Positions 58,555 through 64,000 of a DNA stretch of 64,000 nucleotides are shown here, in pieces. The translations under genes and the position numbers were made by a program. Numbering within the stretch: position 1 is the first letter of the stretch; every line of letters begins with the position of its first letter. The notes below the pieces were generated by a model. That model did no database searches, was not told the origin of the DNA, and saw only the letters and a list, made by a program, of their open reading frames with translations. The stretch lies in NCBI RefSeq assembly GCF_000150955.2, contig NC_011677.1, forward strand, positions 520,078 through 584,077, in the 5' to 3' direction. Origin of the DNA: Phaeodactylum tricornutum CCAP 1055/1 (taxonomy: Eukaryota; Bacillariophyta; Bacillariophyceae; Surirellales; Neidiaceae).

Positions 58555-61451
58555 ATGGATGGTATTCTAAAGGACGTACTAGACCAATGCATTGCAGACA
58601 AGAAAAGGTGGAATACAGTCAGCATTCCTTTTCCAACGCAAAACGGAGAAGTAAATTTATGTGACTACATTGGTTTTGATTGCAGGCTCCTTGGGGAGTG
58701 TTTCGTCTTTCCAGATCAATACAACTCAAGTTCAAAAGAAACCAGAGCTAGGTTGGCTAAAGCTCTAAAGATTGCTGCAGCTGAGGGTAAATTTCCCCTT
58801 GTTGAGCGAGGATAGGATGAAAAGAAGAAACAAATCCGTTTTGAGTGCTTTCGAAGCCAATCACACAGTGAGAGAACATATCAGAAAAGACAAAGGACAA
58901 GCTTCCCCGGAGAAGACGCGAAGGCGCGTAGTACTTCCTCTAAGCGGCCGGACAAAGGGAAAGAATGCCCATTTCACTTTTATCTCTACTGGGTTCAAGA
59001 GGAGAGGCATTGGTGTCTTTTTGGTGGCGCAAGGGGGAACTGTAACTCTCACTCTCATCATTTACCAATGGAGCCTCATGAGGTAAAAAAGAGTATTGCC
59101 TACATCAATGGCCACAAAGTCCAAATTGCGCTGGATGCAGCCAAGAGCAGTGCACCACCTAGTGTTATTGGAAAAATGCTCCAGTTACAAACTGGCAACA
59201 TCTTGTCGGACTCTTCTTTGCAACACATAAGGATACGGTTGGGAAAAGAGCAAGAAACAGTGTTGCTCAAGGATGAAGAATTCATGACGCAGGCAGACAA
59301 GCTTTTGTCCTATCTTGAGAACACTCCCGAGATCAGCTTTTGTGCTATATACGATGACCCAGATTCACCTCTCTTCACAGTTTACAAGCAGAGAGCAAAA
59401 AAAGACCGCAGGTGTCTACACACAAGTATTAGAGTTAACTCCGGGGTATCTGCTGAAACGGGAATTCTTGACAACGCTACACTAGATGCAATGGATCCCA
59501 ATGGAGAACTTGATGACTATGTTGACCGCACACGTTGCGCATTCAAGCTCCTTGGCTCACAAAAAATGCTGTTAGGAGTTGCCTGGACAAATAATGAGAG
59601 CAGAAATGTATTCTCTCGTTTTTCGGAGATAATGGTAGCAGATGTGACGGAAGGCACAAACAACGCCAAGCGACCGCTATTTCTATTCTCTGGGAAGACG
59701 TCAAACCAAAACACTTTCACAACACTGTGGGCTTTTTTACCACAGCAGGCTTGTTGGGCCTTCCATTGCGTGTGGACTCGATGCATACCGCAACTACTCC
59801 CAAAGCAAGGAATTCAACAAATGCGCCTGACAATAACAGATGGAGATCCAAAAGAGTACGGGACCTTTGTAGATGCAATACCAACTTTCTACCCTCTTTG
59901 CGAACACAAGCTTTGTCACTGGCATCTACTGTATTGCAGTAATCTCATGAAGGTGCAGACTGGAAAATGTGGAGTTAAAGCTGCTATTCTATTCCGTGTA
60001 GTTGTTCTTTGGATTGAGAGCTGGATGACCAAAATTGAGACACAAGAGGAATACAAACTTTCTAAAAGGCTCTTGGCTGATTGGCTTGCAACCCCCGAAG
60101 CTATTGATGTCACATTGGGTGGTATGGGGCAAACTATTGTATCGCAAATTAATGCGTACATGACACTGTCGCTTTTTCCTCACGAACAGCGCTGGGCTAG
60201 ATATCGCTATTTATACACACGAGCATTCAACACATCTGCAAGCTCGTATGCCGAGGCAGAAAATAGTGCTTTAAAACGACGGGGCGACGGGGTCAGGCCA
60301 AGCTTTTCTGTACCAAAAGCAACTCAGGTTATAAACAAAGGGACACAAATTAGGTCAAAGAAGAGGCATCAAAAAGCTGTTTACAATTTAAATGCTGCCA
60401 AGACAAGAAAGCCTGCCTACTACGCAAACATTGGGGATTTAGTGGATTACATTCAAGATTCTCTTTCCAAAGATTTTGAAGCAGCTGCTTCATTTGTGCT
60501 CTTCCGTCCAAATGCAGACCAGTTTTGGGTCAAGCAAGCCACTCGCAAAAGCAAAAACACGGACATTCCGAAAATCAACGACAGTAGCTATTACAAGTAC
60601 ATGATTCCGCAGTTTGAACGCACACAAATTGTGGAGCTTGTTAATATTGATGGTACATTCTATTTGGTGTGTAGCTGCGGAAATTTCAGCGACAAGCTTC
60701 CCCATGTGCCCATCTTTACAAGGTTCTTGGTCAATCACCCACGTCAACCGATGTCTCTGTACGCTGGACAAAGCACTGGGATGTGTATTTGCACCGAAGT
60801 GGCCACAGTGACCTGTCAAAGCACTTGGAAGACCTGTACAAACAGGAGCAACCAGGTCCAGTATTTGTTGATAGTGGTCAGTGGGTGATCGGAAAAGGTG
60901 AAAAAGGGTCATATTTTTTCGAAACTTCGCTTCCGTACAAGCCCCCTGTCATACGAGATTTTAATCGATGGGCAGTGTCTTCGCAAACGACTGGAGCTGA
61001 TTTGAGTGGGACCAAAAATACCACAAATATGTATTTTTCGAGTGGAATGGTGCAAGAATCAACAAGCCTGTCCAGAGAGCATGCATTCCAGGATTCATTG
61101 CATGAAAATTCCACAAATTCGCAAAATTCGGATTGTTTTGATGATACAGAGGCAGTGACAACGGAAAGTGTATCTTCTACGAAAAGAATGTTTGGCTCAA
61201 GTGCTTTTGTGCACAATTTCCATTTCTACCAGGAAATGTCCAAGCTGGCAGGATTTGATATGGAAGCTGCTGAGTCGATGAATAAAGCTATGCAAGAAGC
61301 ATTGGAAAAGGTACAAGCCAATGTTGCAAAAAGGGCTGGGAAGATGGATTACACTATAGGACCAGCCATTACAAAGGACTGTGTAGGTCTAAGATTGAAG
61401 CCAAGCTACAGTCCAAAGAAGAGGAGGAAACCAAACTTACAAAGGAAATGA
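58555..61451 (+). pseudogene. MULE-A transposase, broken by one stop and one frameshift
   Basis: One phase is coding from ATG 58555 to about 60700 apart from an in-frame TAG at 58813-58815. Order of parts: N-terminal region (MDGILKDVLDQC); after the stop a FAR1-type DNA-binding region with IRFECFRSQSHSERTY and the zinc-binding series CPFHFYLYW...HWCLF...CNSHSHH (58830-59070); the MULE/DDE core with VADVTEGTNNAKRPLF, LTITDGDPKEYG and CEHKLCHWHLLY; an alpha-helical part; and a SWIM finger starting CSCGNFSDK near 60673. There the frame shifts at a CCCC run (60699-60702): the next phase continues PCAHLYKVLG, completing C-x-C...C-x-H, and runs to TGA 61449-61451 with a hydrophilic C-terminus. An alternative is that the single-base difference is a sequencing error. 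Confidence 0.8.
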
Positions 61452-61652
61452 AATAATTTTACTTACAACTACTGATTTACATTAAACAATACAGGCGTTC
61501 TTCAATAGTCTGTAAGCCGTGATCATACCACCGACAAAACTCCCCGCACAATATATCCGCCAGGCCAAGGCAACTTGCCAATACACTATTACAGCCATGC
61601 CGTCCACACCACCAAATCTCTACTGGAACATGTGTCGGAACCAAGGGAACAA

Positions 61653-62398
61653 CTATACAAAGCCTTGCCTCCGTGGCCATTGGTTGAAGGGAAACCATTC
61701 TTGTGTACAATTCCAAGCGTAGCCTTGGGTATTGTCCAACAAGCATCGCACCGGTAGATTGTCGCTTTTCTGTATTTTTTTGTTGATACACGCCAGCAAA
61801 ACCTGTGTGTCCTTAACCGTGTTTGGTATACTTGCGTCGTCGGTTTGATTGACCGACGGAATTCGATTCGTTGCCAAGGCTCGGGCCAAGACAAAGTCGG
61901 CGTCCAATGAGTATTGCGCATTGATCTTGGTTGGTGCGTACACCATGGCGGCGCGGCAAGCGTGTGGAGCCATCCCGTGTAACGCGTCGCAGAAAAATTC
62001 TTCAATCAGACTGCGTTTCTCCGTCGGCACGTGAAAGTTGACCACGGTAACGTTGGAGTCCGTCACGGCTTGGTAACGTTGACGTACCACATGACTGTAC
62101 TGGAACAGTGAGAAATTGCTTTAAACACTTGTTCCACTTCTTTGGCGTGGGCATTGGGTACCTGAGTGGGGTGCAAATTCTGCAGAGCATCCAACCGCAA
62201 GGCCGTACTCAACGATCGAATGGACGGTTGACGACTTCGGTGATATGGAAAGGGCCAAGGATAATGGAAAATATTGACTGCAATTACAGACTCCGGGGCC
62301 CGCGCTTGCCTTTCGGCACGAAAGACCAAGCGGCACACTACAGGACCGTACGTTGTCAACACAAAGTAAACAGAGGCGATCACAAGATACAAACACAT
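61653..62398 (-). pseudogene. Host-like gene fragment captured in MULE-A, with intron
   Basis: Reading minus: exon 1 62398-62162, GT-AG intron 62161-62100 (62 nt, donor GTACCC, acceptor TTCCAG), exon 2 62099-61653; phase 0; 227 codons from an ATG. Exon 1 has a membrane helix (MCLYLVIASVYFVLTTYGPVVC) then RAPESVIAVNIFHYPWPF; exon 2 reads VRQRYQAVTDSNVTVVNFHV, FFCDALHGMAPHACRAAMVY and DADFVLARALATNRIP. GC and style resemble the flanking host genes more than the transposase. The upstream phase is open into the terminal repeat, so the original N-terminus is missing. It resembles Pack-MULE capture of genomic DNA. It could still be expressed. Confidence 0.6.
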
Positions 62399-62470
62399 CA
62401 ATCCTTGCACCAAAACTTCATCGTACGAAAAGTAAGCAACACCAGCATGTACTTGATCATGATAAATGCT

Positions 62471-62607
62471 TTGTGCAACGGCTGTGCCTGCTCGGCAGTG
62501 AACAGACTTGAGAAAGAAACGGGTAAAAGAACGTTTCCTCAACGACGTTTTAGGAGTCCCATGAAAGGATTTGATTCTTATGATTTCTGGCCGTACAATG
62601 TTCCCCC
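62471..62607 (-). repeat. MULE-A right terminal inverted repeat
   Basis: Inverted copy of 58311-58447, outer end ACAATGTTCCCCC. Confidence 0.93.
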
Positions 62608-62820
62608 TCGGGCTCGGCGACACATGACTTGCAAAGAAGACTCACGTTGTGATCGATTCCTTCGTGGGAACTTGCTGTCAGCAACTTTCGTCTGTCGAAT
62701 TTCCACGACCGTAACGACAATGAAGCCACTTGCTGCTAACTGTAAGCGTCACCATTCTGAGACAGAGATTTTTGCTTTCCCGCATAGTCCTAGCCTAAAC
62801 GAGAAATCACGCACATAACT

Positions 62821-63429
62821 ATGTCCACTTCTTCTTTTCCGGATGCTACAGACGCATTTGCAGCGCCGTCTTCAACCGTGGACCACAAAATTCGGTCGGA
62901 TTTGGATACTGTCTCCGAGAAGATGGATTTCTGCGTCAGTTTACTGCGTCCAGGAGGCGGCAGCCCGGATCCTTCCGTCCGTGCCGACGAAACGCTGTTG
63001 CAGCTTATTGGCTTTCTAGAAGCCTGTACGCCTCGCATGGTGGAATTGGTCGAAGCCGCCGCGCAGGGAGCCTTAGACGAAGCCACTCTGATGCAATGTC
63101 TAGAAGTCAACGACCGGCTGACGAAACTCATGGCGGACATTGATACAGCCTTATTGATAGAATCTCCAGCCACTACGACCGTGGCTGCGGCACCAACGAG
63201 TGAACCGACCATCGATCTGGACGACTTGCTCCTGCACGACAGTACTCAAGAGGCACTTCAATTATCAGTACCGACGGCGGGGCTCAAATCAACGGGCGAA
63301 GATGATCCGTTTGCCGCGTTTGACAAGACACCTAAACCAGCATCATCATCCACCGCCCCAGTCTTGGCGCCGTCTAATGACGAATTCGACGACTTCTTCA
63401 CGGAACGCACTCACAGTCAACAAAAGTAG
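62821..63429 (+). CDS. GAT-domain (GGA/TOM1-like) adaptor protein
   Basis: 202 aa. A three-helix GAT domain spans about 20-110: KIRSDLDTVSEKMDFCVSLL, DETLLQLIGFLEACTPRMVELVEAA, LMQCLEVNDRLTKLMADIDTAL, the last being the strongly conserved NDxL helix. The rest is an acidic disordered tail with clathrin- or adaptor-binding-type motifs (DLDDLLLHD, DDPFAAFD, DEFDDFF). There is no VHS domain or gamma-ear, so it is shorter than animal GGA or TOM1 proteins. GAT domains bind ubiquitin and ARF or ESCRT partners in endosomal sorting. The start ATG directly follows the interval bounded by MULE-A. Confidence 0.75.
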   Translation: MSTSSFPDATDAFAAPSSTVDHKIRSDLDTVSEKMDFCVSLLRPGGGSPDPSVRADETLLQLIGFLEACTPRMVELVEAAAQGALDEATLMQCLEVNDRLTKLMADIDTALLIESPATTTVAAAPTSEPTIDLDDLLLHDSTQEALQLSVPTAGLKSTGEDDPFAAFDKTPKPASSSTAPVLAPSNDEFDDFFTERTHSQQK

Positions 63430-64000
63430 GATACCAAAAATTGTATACACTTCATGGAGTTGATTTGACTAGTTGATATTCCATACTTTGTTAAAAACAG
63501 TTATTCAAAGTTTAGAATGATCTAGCAAGATTCTGGGTTTCTGTCTTACGCATTAGTACATAAAATTTGGATGCGTTGTTGGCTATAACACTTGTAAGAT
63601 TTGGTTACTTCATCGTCCCAAGGTTTTGCGGTAGAAATCGTATCCGAGTGAGCCAACACACAATGCTATTGCACGTTCGTGTGTTCAATGCTTCATAAGA
63701 AGCAGTGAACCCACTGACCATTTCAAATACATAGGCCCCAAAGAACATGGACATGACTTTGGAAGGTGTCGACAAAGTATTGACCGCAGTGGTTTCTACC
63801 AATTGAGACCGCCTGTCTGAATTCATATTCAATAAAGACAATGGATACTTTGTCTGAAAATCGTGCTTCTGACTATTGGTTTTTCTATACTGTACAAAGG
63901 AGAGTAATGGCACTTCTTGGTGCTCTAGGGAAACAAGTGCTCAACCGCTCAGTGTGATACCGTGCTGTCAAATCGCGTACACTTGCTGTTTAAAAAGCAG
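63430..64000. other. Right-edge region, no gene assigned
   Basis: A minus-strand frame 63826-63605 (73 codons from an ATG) exists but has no recognisable features. It might be the 3' exon of a gene beyond the window. Nothing else is seen. Confidence 0.3.

Larger units (their letters stand above)
58311..62607. mobile_element. MULE-A, 4.3-kb Mutator-like transposon with 137-bp TIRs
   Basis: 4297 bp between inverted repeats of equal length (58311-58447 and 62471-62607), identical except one T/C difference seen near the outer end. The outer end is GGGGGAACATTGTA. It carries a transposase on the plus strand and, convergent to it, a host-like gene fragment on the minus strand. Flanking 9-mers ACGTGCTAG and TCGGGCTCG match at six of nine positions, so a target duplication is possible but not clean. 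The nearly intact ends suggest recent movement, although the transposase is broken. Confidence 0.9.

Noticed and set aside
58813-58841. A very short intron removing the TAG in the MULE-A transposase
   Set aside because: The available GT and AG sites would give an intron of about 29 nt and lead to a new stop (TGA), so a nonsense change is simpler.
58302-62616. A clean 9-bp target duplication for MULE-A
   Set aside because: ACGTGCTAG and TCGGGCTCG agree at only six of nine positions, so it is noted as possible, not claimed.
63605-63826. 73-codon minus-strand frame at the right edge
   Set aside because: Not recognisable; possibly a 3' exon of a gene outside the window, so not called.

Overview
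This window looks like nuclear DNA of a photosynthetic stramenopile, most probably a pennate diatom of the Phaeodactylum tricornutum type. That is inference from gene style, not a database match. The support is: eukaryotic core genes (20S proteasome beta-3, XPB/ERCC3, ZNHIT6/BCD1, NTH1); short GT-AG introns of about 60-175 nt; genes about 0.2-1 kb apart on both strands; several N-termini with a signal peptide ending just before a Phe (SHAF, LAF, SHGF, ARAAF, ATAF), as in proteins sent through the diatom complex plastid; and moderate GC in genes.

Layout. 0-9.3 kb: the 3' end of a proteasome beta-3 gene, a thioredoxin h whose active site is completed by a 5-nt microexon, a truncated haemoglobin, a TPMT-family methyltransferase, a PH-START protein with a degenerate acyltransferase-like C-terminus, an endonuclease III lacking the usual Fe-S cysteines, and a probable thylakoid-lumen protein. 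9.3-27.1 kb: an ankyrin/UBA protein, a patatin-like lipase, two small proteins of unknown role, a nucleotide-sugar transporter, a nuclear-type unknown, methylmalonate-semialdehyde dehydrogenase, a small unknown gene, a TLDc-domain protein and a small membrane protein.

27.2-39.6 kb is the accessory region. Two nearly identical copies of a 419/445-residue membrane-anchored gene lie 10.5 kb apart. Between them are an 829-residue gene with the same N-terminal domain fused to an alginate-lyase-like domain, four copies of a dispersed repeat of about 150-170 bp, and a decayed MULE transposon of about 5.5 kb with inverted termini.

39.7-58 kb is mostly housekeeping again: a cblC/MMACHC-like protein, a 607-bp MULE-type MITE with a perfect 9-bp target duplication, a Lon-substrate-domain protein, a GH30 glucosylceramidase-like protein, an isochorismatase-family hydrolase, ZNHIT6, an unknown, XPB and a 1242-residue unknown. 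58.3-62.6 kb is a second MULE with near-perfect 137-bp inverted termini. Its transposase is broken by one stop and one frameshift, and it also carries what looks like a host gene fragment with its intron. It lies about 210 bp upstream of a GAT-domain adaptor gene.

The genes do not form an operon or one pathway. The possible shared themes are cell-wall or secretory glycan biology (nucleotide-sugar transporter, lyase family, GH30), inferred only from families, and repeated activity of Mutator-like elements. All splice models were read by eye from GT-AG sites and reading-frame continuity.
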